From positions 372,001 to 436,000 of the forward strand of contig NZ_CP042453.1 of NCBI RefSeq assembly GCF_007993735.1: 64,000 nucleotides of DNA, read 5' to 3'. The position numbers were made by a program, and so were the translations under genes. How positions within the stretch are numbered: the first letter of the stretch is position 1; every line of letters starts with the position of its first letter. Shown here one piece after another: positions 1 to 7,629 of this stretch. The notes under the pieces were generated by a model. The model was not told the DNA's origin and ran no database searches. It was given only the letters and a program-made list of their open reading frames with translations. This DNA is from Arenimonas daejeonensis (GTDB lineage: Bacteria; Pseudomonadota; Gammaproteobacteria; Xanthomonadales; Xanthomonadaceae).

Positions 1-446
1 CGCATGCCGCTGCCGTAGATCAGGCTGGCCATCAACCAGGGCCGCCCTTCCATCGCGGCCAGAAGCGCGCGCACCTCCGCCACCGACAGCACGGTGGGCA
101 CCCGCAACGGGCGTTTGGCCCGTACCACCTGCTCCATCCACGGCAGGTCCTGCTTCAACACCTCGCGATAGAGGAAGAGCAACGCCGACAGCGCCTGGTT
201 CTGGGTGCTGGCCGCCACATGGCCACGCACCGCCAGCAGCGAGAGGAAAGCCTCGACCTCGCGCCCACCCAGGTCGCGCGGATGCCGACGCTGATTGGCC
301 AGGATGAACCGCTTGATCCACCCGACATACGCCGTCTCGGTGCGGATGCTGTAGTGACGCACCCGCAAACAGCGCCGAACTTCGTCCAACAAGCGAGGAG
401 CCCGCCCACCCCCACCCCCACCGGATATCCCCGCGTCCGCGCTCAA
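1..446 (-). CDS. intI: Integron integrase (tyrosine recombinase), N-terminal part, cut by window edge
   Basis: The reverse strand is open from the left edge. It encodes the N-terminal SAM-like domain of an integron integrase: LLDEVRRCLRVRHYSIRTE, then YVGWIKRFILANQRRHP, ASTQNQALSALLFLYREVL and LPTVLS-type text (RVPTVLSVAEVRALLAAM). The visible part ends at GSGM, just before the first catalytic arginine, two bases of whose codon are present. IntI inserts and excises cassettes at attI and attC. The start is uncertain: there is no in-frame ATG, so TTG at 444-446 or the TTG pair at 387-392 are candidates. It is divergent from the cassette array, as in all integrons. Family identity is strong; the start is an inference. 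Confidence 0.9.
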   Translation of the reverse strand, partial: MSADAGISGGGGGGRAPRLLDEVRRCLRVRHYSIRTETAYVGWIKRFILANQRRHPRDLGGREVEAFLSLLAVRGHVAASTQNQALSALLFLYREVLKQDLPWMEQVVRAKRPLRVPTVLSVAEVRALLAAMEGRPWLMASLIYGSGM

Positions 447-539
447 TAACCAGATATCCGTCGTTTGAGCTCCATAACGCCGAATCATCCGGATTGCCCG
501 GAGAAGTCAACATCAGACAACCCATTGGCCCTGCGTAGG

Positions 540-618
540 ATTTCGCTTGACGCCTCCACCGCAACCGGAGAACCATACGGTCCTACGCCTCATTTTCGAG
601 GCCTAATAGGCGTTAGGG
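540..618 (+). other. attI region with integration point
   Basis: The stretch between intI and the first cassette gene holds no gene. It ends in GGCGTTAGGG, whose GTTAGGG (612-618) matches the GTTRRRY recombination core, so cassette 1 begins here. A TTGACG at about 553 could be part of a cassette promoter (Pc), but no convincing -10 lies at 17 bp, so Pc is not assigned. Confidence 0.6.
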
Positions 619-637
619 CTCTTTGGAGATCAACGCA

Positions 638-1078
638 ATGCGCAGTGTTCTCTTATTCGCTGGACTTGCCGCTTCCTGCCAAGTAATAGCTCAGGACTCC
701 GCCGATTTCGCCCGCATGAGCAGGGCTTCGTGGGCAGCGTTCGAATGCGCAGCGCTGGCCTCCGTCTTGGAGAGGCCAGCCGACCAAGAGCGTCTATTTC
801 ACTACGGGTACGACCAGGGCAAGAAGTTCCTAGTTGCGGCGCAAGCTGGTCGCGTAGAAAAAAGCGACATTAACTCCATTGCCCCTTCGGGCTTCCTCAT
901 GGTTGCACAGGGTCCAACAATCGATTTTATGCTGGGTCGCGTTTTCGAATCTGCACAGGAGAACGCGCTCAAGGACGTTATCACCGCGGATACGGTCTTG
1001 CACGACGATTTGAAGCAGAGTTTGGCGTCCAACAAGTTCGTTGCTGGCAACTGCGAAATTCTCGGGCGTGAGCCCTAA
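638..1078 (+). CDS. Cassette 1: small exported protein of unknown function
   Basis: This 146-residue product begins MRSVLLFAGLAASCQVIAQ, a clear Sec signal peptide, so it is probably periplasmic. The mature part has two cysteines (FECAAL and GNCEIL) that could pair. The ATG at 638 is preferred over an in-frame TTG upstream because a GGAG lies at 625-628. It sits directly behind attI and so is probably the best-expressed cassette. Its TAA stop lies in the R'' part of the following attC. No family recognised. Confidence 0.75.
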   Translation: MRSVLLFAGLAASCQVIAQDSADFARMSRASWAAFECAALASVLERPADQERLFHYGYDQGKKFLVAAQAGRVEKSDINSIAPSGFLMVAQGPTIDFMLGRVFESAQENALKDVITADTVLHDDLKQSLASNKFVAGNCEILGREP

Positions 1079-1128
1079 CTAATCATTCAAGCCGACGCCT
1101 TCGGCGCGGCTTAACTTAGGCGTTAGGC
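1072..1128 (+). repeat. attC site 1
   Basis: Imperfect palindrome running from CCCTAAC to GTTAGGC, with an inner stem AAGCCG/CGGCTT and a GCC-TTCG-GGC tip. It is nearly identical to the next attC sites. Confidence 0.9.
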
Positions 1129-1129
1129 A

Positions 1130-1393
1130 TTGAAAAGCGCGGCCCTCCCTAATTCAGCACGCACGATCGCATTGGGCCTTGCGATTTTCGCTTGCGTAGC
1201 TGCCGTTACAGTTTTTCTCTGGTGGGTGCAGCCCCTTGCTGCTGGCGCGCTAGGCTTTCTGGTTTTATTTGGCAGCGCGCCAACGATTTTGCATAGCACG
1301 GGTCCGCGGCAGGCTGCATCAATAGGTGTCGTTACCGGCTTTCTCATTGGCTCAGCCGTAGCATTGCTTTCGAGCACCTTCGGCGCAGCCTAA
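1130..1393 (+). CDS. Cassette 2: small membrane protein
   Basis: The 87-residue product has three likely membrane segments, around residues 11-32, 35-54 and 62-84. The reading frame opens with TTG only one base after the GTTAGGC recombination core, so the AGG of the attC site is the only possible ribosome-binding sequence. The stop TAA lies in the GCCTAAC of the next attC. No family recognised. Confidence 0.65.
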   Translation: MKSAALPNSARTIALGLAIFACVAAVTVFLWWVQPLAAGALGFLVLFGSAPTILHSTGPRQAASIGVVTGFLIGSAVALLSSTFGAA

Positions 1394-1443
1394 CTAAACA
1401 TTCAAGCCGACGCCTTCGGCGCGGCTTAACTAGGGCGTTAGGA
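1388..1443 (+). repeat. attC site 2
   Basis: Palindromic site from GCCTAAC to GTTAGGA, with the same inner stem and TTCG loop as site 1. Confidence 0.9.
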
Positions 1444-1448
1444 ATCAC

Positions 1449-1940
1449 ATGGCAGACAATCGCGAGATTGAGAGAATCTACCGAGATGGCATGCGAACCT
1501 CGGTTACTGAACGCCTGACTGAAGCAGCCCTTGAGCGCATGCGCACTTCTGCTATCGGCGGCGCAAGCATCGCACTCGGTGTAGTTCTACTTCTGCTTCA
1601 AACAGACCTTGGCAGCCGCGCCCTAATCGTTGCTTTGTACTCGGCAATCTTTGCAATTCCTGCGTGGATTACTGCATGGCAGTATGTCGAGGCTTATATG
1701 TTCTGCGGCAAGGAGTCCCACGAGCACTTCAATAGCTTCAAGGGTTCTTTAGTCGCCGTTTCACTTGCGCTCGCTGGCATGCTTTTACTTTTCGTTTCTG
1801 TAGTCTCGCTCATCTGGCACATGTCGGTCACGGCAGCCATTGTCTTTCTAGCGGTTTCCATTGCGGCATCAGTTCTCATCTCCAGACATCACCACGCCGT
1901 TCGCGTCTTCGCTGACCGTGCACGCGCCGGTGGTTCCTAA
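1449..1940 (+). CDS. Cassette 3: four-pass membrane protein
   Basis: The 163-residue product has a charged N-terminal segment (DNREIERIYRDGMRTSVTER, about 35 residues) and then four hydrophobic segments around residues 37-52, 58-77, 100-120 and 124-142. The ATG is six bases after AGGA, which belongs to the recombination core of the upstream attC. The stop TAA is inside the next attC. Function unknown. A cytosolic sensor-like head followed by membrane helices resembles small effector proteins of defence systems, but nothing in the sequence proves that. Confidence 0.75.
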   Translation: MADNREIERIYRDGMRTSVTERLTEAALERMRTSAIGGASIALGVVLLLLQTDLGSRALIVALYSAIFAIPAWITAWQYVEAYMFCGKESHEHFNSFKGSLVAVSLALAGMLLLFVSVVSLIWHMSVTAAIVFLAVSIAASVLISRHHHAVRVFADRARAGGS

Positions 1941-1991
1941 CAACTCATTCAAGCCGACGCCTTCGGCGCGGCTTAACTCAAGGCGTTAGGC
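1935..1991 (+). repeat. attC site 3
   Basis: Palindromic site from TCCTAAC to GTTAGGC with the shared inner stem and TTCG loop. Confidence 0.9.
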
Positions 1992-1993
1992 CG

Positions 1994-2338
1994 GTGAAAG
2001 CATTTCGCGTCGCCACTGTCGGTTTGTCACTTTTGCTAGGCCTCGCGGCGATGCTCCACGTGGTTCTCTTGGCTTCGGACGGAGAGGTCTATCGTCGCTG
2101 GGTCTATCTGCAGATGGCTTTACTGTTCACGTGCTCGGCCCTACTTATGGCATCACGGGGGACTCGTGTTGTCCTCCTTATGTCCGCTGTGGCGGTAGCG
2201 GCACCGGCAATATTCATCAACCACACGTATCTCAACTACGGCGGGTCTGCCGCGGCGTTGGTGTTGCCTGCGTTGGTGGCGTTGGCGGTAGGCGGCGTGG
2301 CAATCTACCAGTGGCTTGGGCGCGGGAGCCCGGCCTAA
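1994..2338 (+). CDS. Cassette 4: four-pass membrane protein
   Basis: The 114-residue, strongly hydrophobic protein has about four membrane segments, around residues 8-27, 38-53, 59-75 and 85-105. The GTG start is two bases after GTTAGGC, so translation again depends on the attC sequence. The stop TAA lies in the next attC. No recognised family. Confidence 0.7.
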   Translation: MKAFRVATVGLSLLLGLAAMLHVVLLASDGEVYRRWVYLQMALLFTCSALLMASRGTRVVLLMSAVAVAAPAIFINHTYLNYGGSAAALVLPALVALAVGGVAIYQWLGRGSPA

Positions 2339-2388
2339 CCAATCATTCAAGCCGACGCCTTCGGCGCGGCTTAACTAGGGCGTTAGGC
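2333..2388 (+). repeat. attC site 4
   Basis: Palindromic site from GCCTAAC to GTTAGGC, near-identical to sites 2 and 5. Confidence 0.9.
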
Positions 2389-2391
2389 TTG

Positions 2392-2697
2392 ATGCTCAAT
2401 ATCTCCGACAAGATCCGTGACAAGATTTTCTACGCGGGTGTAGCGCTACTGCTCATGGGCGGCGCACTTGCCTATTGGGCGCTGCAACATTTCGATGCAT
2501 TGCCCAACCACCTGCGGTTGGCCTCGCTTTTGCCCGTCATGTCAGGGGCAGCGATGCTTCAGGTCGACAATTTTCGAAACTGGTCCACTGTTCACGGACT
2601 TGCAAAGGGGCGTGCCATCGGCACCCTTATTGCTCCGCCGATGCTATTACTTGGTGCGGCGCTCTGGTGGTTTATCGCCCCAGATGCTCGTGCCTAA
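2392..2697 (+). CDS. Cassette 5: small membrane protein
   Basis: The 101-residue product begins MLNISDKIRDKIFYAG and has hydrophobic segments around residues 14-30, 43-57 and 76-96. The ATG is three bases after GTTAGGC, and an in-frame TTG immediately precedes it. The stop TAA is part of the next attC. Function unknown. Confidence 0.7.
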   Translation: MLNISDKIRDKIFYAGVALLLMGGALAYWALQHFDALPNHLRLASLLPVMSGAAMLQVDNFRNWSTVHGLAKGRAIGTLIAPPMLLLGAALWWFIAPDARA

Positions 2698-2747
2698 CCA
2701 ATCATTCAAGCCGACGCCTTCGGCGCGGCTTAACTAGGGCGTTAGGC
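2692..2747 (+). repeat. attC site 5
   Basis: Palindromic site from GCCTAAC to GTTAGGC with TTCG loop. Confidence 0.9.
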
Positions 2748-2999
2748 CTTCATCCGCTTCTTCTACTTCGGCCCGTGCGCGGGCCGTTGTCGTTTCTGGG
2801 CTTCGGCTGCGCTGGTGGCAGTTCACGCCGCCCGCGTTTGTGGGTTCACGCCCGTGCTGCTCATGCCGCCCGGATCGGTCGCGCTTGAGGACCAGCATTG
2901 GGGCGGGCAATCGCTGGCCGTTACGGCCTCTCGCTCCGCGGGCCCGTCCAGCTCGGCCAGCCCCCACTTGCAAGGCGCCAGTCCGTGGCTTAGCGTCCG
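2748..2999 (+). other. Cassette 6 body: no convincing gene
   Basis: Between attC 5 and attC 6 I find no reading frame with a sensible start, ribosome site and protein-like composition on either strand. Several short overlapping frames are open only because the DNA is GC-rich, and their translations are rich in Arg, Pro and Ala. This may be a cassette with an RNA product, a promoter-carrying cassette or a decayed gene. Confidence 0.5.
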
Positions 3000-3090
3000 G
3001 CCTAACCATTCATTCAAGCCGACCGCCGGGGATGGACGCGTCACAAGTCATGCTTCTTGGGCCGGCGGCGGCTTAACTTAGGCGTTAGGC
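3000..3090 (+). repeat. attC site 6, long variant
   Basis: Runs from GCCTAAC to GTTAGGC over about 91 bp instead of 56. The outer arms match the other sites (CATTCAAGCCG and GCGGCTTAAC), but the centre is a different, longer stem rather than the TTCG tip. Confidence 0.8.
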
Positions 3091-3141
3091 CTCAATGAAG
3101 CTAGAGAACGCACTTCTAAAAGATCAGGGCAAATCTGGAAG

Positions 3142-3429
3142 ATGCGAACGATGTATGCGTGTCTCGTCGGTGCAGCGATATTGATGGCGTCTGGCATGTG
3201 GCAAATTGACTCACTTGCTGCCGGCACTTTTGCGCTGCTCGTGCTTGGCGGCTCAGCACTCGGCCTGCTTGGTCTCGCGTTCTCCTGTATCGCGATACGC
3301 TGCGGAAGCTGCGACGCACCATGGTTTTGGCAAGCGGTGAGTAGCAAGCACAGCTCCTCCTGGCTTTCCTGGCTCGAGTCTCAGCAAAGCTGTCCAACCT
3401 GCGGCGCCTACAAAGCTGACGGCGCCTAA
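3142..3429 (+). CDS. Cassette 7: membrane protein with C-terminal CxxC pairs
   Basis: The 95-residue product has two hydrophobic segments (about 5-20 and 28-52), followed by CGSC and CPTC pairs near residues 57 and 86, a spacing that suggests a small metal-binding ribbon. Start: ATG 3142, or more likely ATG 3151, which has GGAAG at proper distance. An ATG at 3095 opens a separate 29-codon frame that overlaps this start. The stop TAA lies in attC 7. Family unknown. Confidence 0.65.
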   Translation: MRTMYACLVGAAILMASGMWQIDSLAAGTFALLVLGGSALGLLGLAFSCIAIRCGSCDAPWFWQAVSSKHSSSWLSWLESQQSCPTCGAYKADGA

Positions 3430-3479
3430 CTCATCATTCAAGCCGACGCCTTCGGCGCGGCTTAACTAGGGCGTTAGGC
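3424..3479 (+). repeat. attC site 7
   Basis: Palindromic site from GCCTAAC to GTTAGGC with TTCG loop. Confidence 0.9.
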
Positions 3480-3482
3480 CTC

Positions 3483-3758
3483 ATGACGGTAAATCTCGCG
3501 CCGCAACCAAAGCGCACATCCGCCGAGATCGAAGCAATCGTCGATGCCGAGGTTGCACGCTTCTCGGACAAAGGCCTAGCCGGGCCGTTTCGCCGTTTCG
3601 TGGTCGCACCGCGCCATGAGTCCCGGATTTGGGATTGGGCGCCGGGCGCCTTGGAGTTCCCCACTTGGGTTGTCGCCGAAAGCCAACGGTACAACTATGG
3701 GATCGTCTACTCGGAGGGGTTCTACCCCGTTTCCACGGACGGTTTGATTAAGGCCTGA
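3483..3758 (+). pseudogene. Cassette 8: soluble protein truncated by an IS
   Basis: The frame starts at an ATG three bases after GTTAGGC and reads MTVNLAPQPKRTSAEIEAIV... to about YGIVYSE at 3716. Beyond this it runs into the terminal repeat of the IS3-family element, so the last 14 or so codons ([12 protein letters not shown]) are IS-derived. Unlike most cassettes here the product is soluble, with many aromatic residues. The native C-terminus is not recoverable: on the far side of the IS the sequence resumes about eight bases before attC 8. Function unknown. Confidence 0.6.
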
Positions 3759-4399
3759 AACTCCCGGTCACGCCGGGCAACTCTACGACGCATTCTCGGG
3801 TTGTGGAACCGCTCGAGGTAGCCGAAGACATCGGCCCGGGCCTCATCGCGGGTGCGGTAGCTGGTGCGGTGAATCCACTCGCGCTTGATGATCCCGAAGA
3901 AACCCTCGCAGGCCGCGTTGTCGCCGCAGTGGCCGACCGCGCTCATGCTGCAGACCAGGGCGTGGCCTCCGAGGAACTTCTGGTAAGTGTCGCTGATGAA
4001 TTGCCCGCCGCGGTCGGAATGCAGGATCACCTCGTCGCCGCCTTCGCGCTGCCAAACGGCCATCTGCACGGCGCGCACGACCATGTGCCGGTCCTGGCGA
4101 TGATGCATCGACCAGCCCATGACGAGCTTGTTGTAAAGGTCGAGTACGACGCATAAGTGCAGCTTGCCTTCCTGGGTGACGATCTCGGTGATGTCAGTGA
4201 CCCACTTGGTCTCCGGCTCCAGCGCGGTGAAATCCCTTTCCAGCAAGTTCCTGACGCCGGCCGGCCGAGTGCCCGGCGGGCGCTTGGGCGCGCCCCGCTT
4301 CTTGCGGCGTGGCCAGCCCTGCAGGCCGGCCTTCGCCATGATCCGGGCCACCCGGTTCAGGCTGACCTTTTCGCCTTCGTCGGTCAGATCCTCATGCAT
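3722..4399 (-). pseudogene. IS3-family transposase OrfB, catalytic C-terminal fragment
   Basis: The fragment reads [19 protein letters not shown], then the integrase core with DITEI (first Asp), HSDRGGQF (second Asp) and the downstream glutamate in [14 protein letters not shown]: the DDE triad is complete. It lacks the N-terminal part, which lies beyond the IS21 insertion (about 6593-6665, reading YTVIERCRSEYPVGMMCRCL). About 45 codons of a normal OrfB, covering the GYYAW to GTYGSPR region, are absent from both pieces. It cannot make an active transposase. Confidence 0.9.
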
Positions 4400-4470
4400 G
4401 TGTCAAACGACACCCAGTTTCACGCATTAAGGCGACACCCAGATTTACGCACCTCGGGCCGGGGTGAAGG

Positions 4471-5243
4471 TCAGTTGCGGGGTGTTCCGAGGGTGGCTTC
4501 AAGGTCTCTGAGTCGGTAGCTCCTTCCCTTGATGTTGAGGACGTGGGCCTTGTGCAGCAGGCGGTCGAGGATGGCGGCGGCCAGGGCTTCGTCGCCGGCC
4601 AGCAGTTCGGTCCAATCGCGCACGGACTTGTTGGTGGTGATCAGGATCGCGCCGCGGCCGTAGCGGTAGGTGACCAGGCGGAAGAACAGGCTGGCCTCGT
4701 CGCGGGTCATCGGCTCGAAGCCCAGTTCGTCGATGACCAGCAGGGCGGTGGACAGGTACTTGCGCCGGCGCAGCCGGGCCGGCGGCAGGTGGGCGTCGGC
4801 CTTGAGCTGGAGCTTGAGCTCGTCGAAGCGGTAGAACTGGGCGGAGAACCCGTGTTCGACCGCCTTGATGCCCAGGCCGACGGCCAAGTGGGTCTTGCCG
4901 ACGCCGGGCGGGCCTGGATCAGCACCGTCTCGGCGGCGCGGATGAAGGCGCAGGTGGCCAGGGTATCGATGCGCGAGCGCTCGATCGCCGGCTGGAACGC
5001 GAAGTCGAAGTCGGCCAGGGTCTGGCCGCTGGGCAGGCTCGAGAGGCGCAGCGCGGTGCGCACGCGGCGGCCTTCGCGGGCCTGGTGTTCGGCATCGAGC
5101 AGCGCGTCGAGGACCGCGTGCGGCGCCTGGCCCTCCTTGACCGCCTCGCTGAGCACGGGTTCGAGCTGGTCGGCGGCGTGGGCCAGGCCCAGTCCGAGCA
5201 GGCGTTCGCGGGTGCGGTCGAGGTCGAGCTTGCGCCGGCTCAT
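4471..5243 (-). CDS. istB: IS21 helper ATPase IstB (one frameshift)
   Basis: IstB is the AAA+ ATPase that assists the IstA transposase. The N-terminal part starts MSRRKLDLDRTRERLLGLG. After correction the Walker A is GPPGVGKTHLAVGLG, with Walker B LLVIDELGFEP, the RDEASLFFRLVTYRY segment and sensor ITTNKS. Corrected length is 257 residues, normal for the family. The frame breaks at about 4911, where one G is missing in the Walker A codons (CAGGCCCG instead of CAGGGCCCG on the coding strand). The ATG overlaps the istA stop in ATGA. The frameshift may be a read error. Confidence 0.88.
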
Positions 5244-6490
5244 CGGGCCACCTCCGCCAGGGCGGCGTAGAGGTCCAGGGGCCGGTGCTGGACCGGCATC
5301 GCGGCCAGTTCCTGCAGCCTTCGCCCCATCCGTCCCAGCGGCGTCGGGGCCTGCACGGTCGCGGTACTGGGGCCCTCGTAGTGCGCGGGATCGAGCAGCA
5401 CGCGGCAATCGGTGTGGCGCGGATGCTGGGCGATGATCTGCTGGTCGGCCAGCACCTGTACGCAGCCGGCGGCGCCGCGCACTTCGACGGGGCGATCCAG
5501 ATACGCGAACGGCACCGAGTACTGGCGGCCTTCGAAGGCGACCAGCCCGTCGCGGCCGACGCGGCGGGTGGCGACGTGGTCGAACGGGGCCGGCAGGATC
5601 GGCAACGGGGCCAGGGCCGGGCGTTCGGCCTGCCAGGCGTCGAACACGCTGCTGCCGGTGGCCGGACAGCGGCGACGGCGGGCGCTGTCGCGCAGGGCGT
5701 CGTCGGTGGCCGCCTGCAGCTGGTCGACGCTGTCCCAGGCTTGGCGGGCCAGGTCGACGCCGCGATGCGTGCGCACCGCGCGTTCCACCTTGCCCTTGTG
5801 TTCGGGGCTGTAGGGCGCGCAGGCATCGACGTGGAAGCGCACGGTGGTGGCATAGCGGCGGTAGCTGTCGTTGAGCTGGCCCCAGGCGCCGGCACCCCGG
5901 ACCACGGCGGTCTTGGTGTTGTCCACCCGCAGTACCGCCGGGATGCCGCCGACGCGCTCGAACGCGGCGTTGTGCGCGGCCAGCCAGCACAGACTGTCTT
6001 GGGCCGGCATCCAGACCACGGCGCCGAAGCGCGAGTGCGAGAGCACCAGGTGGAAGGCGTGCAGCGTCACCGCCTGGCCGGCGACGACCATGCGCGGGAA
6101 CTGCGCCCAGTCGACCTGCGCCTGCGCACCGGGCGGCGTCTCCACCCGGCGGCGGGCCCGCCGGGGCGGCGGCGGGTAGCGGTCGGCGACGAAGCGCTGC
6201 ACCGAGCGCAGGCTGCCGGTGTAGCCGTGCTCCGCGGCCAGCCACGCGTGCAGCGCGGCGAGGTTGCTGCGGTCGTGGTGCGCCATCCAGTGCGCGATCG
6301 CGTCGGCGGCGACCAGCGCGTGGCGCGGCTGGTGGGCACGCCCGTCCAGGGCGCCGGCCGCCTGCCGGGCCAGGTGGTAGCGGACGGTGCCTTCGCTGAG
6401 GTCGAGCTGGCGGGCGATGGCCCGCCGGGGCAGCCCCTTGGCTGCCAGGGTCTTGATCGTCATGCGGATCTCCAGATCGGTGGTCGCCAC
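5240..6490 (-). CDS. istA: IS21 transposase IstA
   Basis: The 416-residue protein has an N-terminal helix-turn-helix (RAIARQLDLSEGTVRYHLAR), then the DDE integrase core: QVDWAQFPRM (Asp), RVDNTK (second Asp) and the glutamate in YSPEHKGKVERAV, followed by a C-terminal beta domain with FEGRQYSVPFAY. Length and motif order are complete, so this copy looks functional apart from the istB defect. It is translated just before istB with a 4-bp overlap. Confidence 0.93.
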   Translation of the reverse strand: MATTDLEIRMTIKTLAAKGLPRRAIARQLDLSEGTVRYHLARQAAGALDGRAHQPRHALVAADAIAHWMAHHDRSNLAALHAWLAAEHGYTGSLRSVQRFVADRYPPPPRRARRRVETPPGAQAQVDWAQFPRMVVAGQAVTLHAFHLVLSHSRFGAVVWMPAQDSLCWLAAHNAAFERVGGIPAVLRVDNTKTAVVRGAGAWGQLNDSYRRYATTVRFHVDACAPYSPEHKGKVERAVRTHRGVDLARQAWDSVDQLQAATDDALRDSARRRRCPATGSSVFDAWQAERPALAPLPILPAPFDHVATRRVGRDGLVAFEGRQYSVPFAYLDRPVEVRGAAGCVQVLADQQIIAQHPRHTDCRVLLDPAHYEGPSTATVQAPTPLGRMGRRLQELAAMPVQHRPLDLYAALAEVAR

Positions 6491-6647
6491 GCCCGCTCCC
6501 GTCCAGGACGAAAGCCAACGAGGCTACGGGGTCGACCCGGAGGTGCGTAAATCTGGGTGTCGCCTTAGCGGCAGATTAGGTGTCGCCTTACAACATCCAG
6601 GCAGCGGCACATCATCCCCACCGGGTATTCGCTGCGGCAACGCTCGA

Positions 6648-6951
6648 TCACCGTGTACCGCTCGGTGACTGCTTCGCGAAGAACGTTGCCGCGTCTCTTA
6701 AAAATCCCGCTCCTTCGTCACCCGACCCAGCTCGCGCTTGAGGCGGGCGAGCTCTTCATCGCGGGGCGTGCCACCCCAGGAAAGGCCTTGGTTCCGCCGG
6801 CGTCGGCTTCCCGCACCCAGCGGGTCAGCAAGGCCGGGTTGACCCCGACCTCCAGGGCGATCTGGCGGCAGCTGGACTTCGACCGGCGGACCAGTTCAAC
6901 CAGCTCGTGCTTGTACTCCGGGCTGTAACGCTTGCGCTTGGACATGGACAC
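6648..6951 (-). pseudogene. IS3-family OrfA (HTH protein), frames broken
   Basis: It starts MSMSKRKRYSPEYKHELVEL, with helix-turn-helix SSCRQIALEVGVNPALLTRW, as in the IS3-family OrfA that binds the IS ends. Continuity needs two corrections: a missing G near 6775 (after TKAFPG) and a missing T near 6703 (in RDFLRDAATFFAKQSPSGTR). OrfB would follow by -1 frameshifting but is broken by the IS21 element. ATG is preceded by AAAGGAGTG, a good ribosome site. Confidence 0.8.
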
Positions 6952-7014
6952 TCCTTTTCCCCAGTATGGGGCTTAGTGGAAGTGTCCGCAGAATCGGGGT
7001 AGAACCCTAGCGGC

Positions 7015-7070
7015 ACCTGACAACTCACTCAAGCCGACGCCTTCGGCGCGGCTTAACCAAGGCGTCAGGC
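7015..7070 (+). repeat. attC site 8
   Basis: Runs from ACCTGAC to GTCAGGC. The inner stem and TTCG loop match sites 1-7, but both outer cores carry compensating T-to-C and A-to-G changes. It is the end of the cassette that holds the IS elements. Confidence 0.85.
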
Positions 7071-7113
7071 CACGCAAGCGTTTCCCCAGCGGTTCGACAC
7101 AAAGGAGACCCTG

Positions 7114-7558
7114 ATGGCTATCACCATTCGCCCTGTCTCTCCCGCCGACCACGATCAGTGGGAGGTACTTTATTCAGGCTATGCCGACTTTTACAAAGTG
7201 CACCAGACGCCAGAGATGCGCGCTACCGTCTGGTCCTGGCTGAACGACAACTCGCACGAGCTGGAAGGGTTTGTTGCCGTGAACGAGGCAGGCGGGATTG
7301 TCGGCATCGCGCACTACCGTCCATTCTCCCGCCCGCTCTCGGCAACCGTGGGCGGATTATGGACGATCTGTTCGTTAGCCCGCGGCGCGCGGACAGCAAG
7401 CAGGTAAACAGTTGATCGCCGCCATTGCACAAGTGGGGCGGGAGCGGAAGTGGTCGGTCATACGCTGGTTGACGGCCGAAGACAACTACCGCGCCAGGAG
7501 CTCGTACGACAAAATTTCCACCCGGACGAACTTCCTTACTTACGACCTCAAGCTTTAA
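7114..7558 (+). CDS. Cassette 9: GNAT acetyltransferase (two frameshifts)
   Basis: The product starts MAITIRPVSPADHDQWEVLYSGYADFY, typical of GNAT N-acetyltransferases. After correcting the frame near 7357 and near 7400 it reads MDDLFVSP (beta 4), then the acetyl-CoA loop region and KQLIAAIAQVGRERKWSVIRWLTAEDN, ending YDKISTRTNFLTYDLKL. Substrate unknown. The ATG has AAGGAG seven bases upstream. Both breaks look like single missing bases; real decay in an old cassette is the alternative. Confidence 0.75.
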
Positions 7559-7564
7559 TCCTCG

Positions 7565-7626
7565 GCCTAACAAATCATTCTGGCCGAAGCCGCTTCGCGG
7601 CACGGCTCAACCAGGACGCCAGGTGC
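7565..7626 (+). repeat. attC site 9, degenerate
   Basis: Starts with an intact GCCTAAC and has an inner stem (GGCCGAAGCCGCTTCGCGG...), but the distal core has decayed from GTTAGGC to GCCAGGT. Confidence 0.7.
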
Positions 7627-7629
7627 CAC

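Larger units (their letters stand above)
4401..6592 (-). mobile_element. IS21-family insertion sequence
   Basis: The ends are TGT...ACA with the multiple internal terminal repeats typical of IS21. The block GGCGACACCCAGATTTACGC is at 4431-4450 and inverted at 6545-6564. A second, weaker copy lies nearer each tip (4407-4426 and 6568-6587). It carries istA and istB in an ATGA overlap. It is inserted in the IS3 transposase. The flanks (GCATG left, ACATC right) show no target duplication. Confidence 0.9.
3717..7007 (-). mobile_element. IS3-family insertion sequence, interrupted by IS21
   Basis: The ends are inverted repeats that start GGGTTCTACCCCG: the left at 3717-3740, the right ending at 7007. 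They match at about 20 of 23 positions. Inside, on the minus strand, are orfA and a split orfB transposase. No direct target repeat is obvious (GAG on the left, TAG on the right). A complete IS21-family element lies in orfB. The element sits in cassette 8 of the integron. Confidence 0.85.

Noticed and set aside
548-585. A Pc cassette promoter with TTGACG as -35
   Set aside because: No acceptable -10 lies 16-18 bases downstream; the nearest candidate (TACGGT) is about 23 bases away.
1072-3479. Regularly spaced palindromic repeats that could be taken for a CRISPR array
   Set aside because: The spacers are whole reading frames of different length, and the repeats have the GTTRRRY/RYYYAAC cores of attC sites next to an integron integrase.
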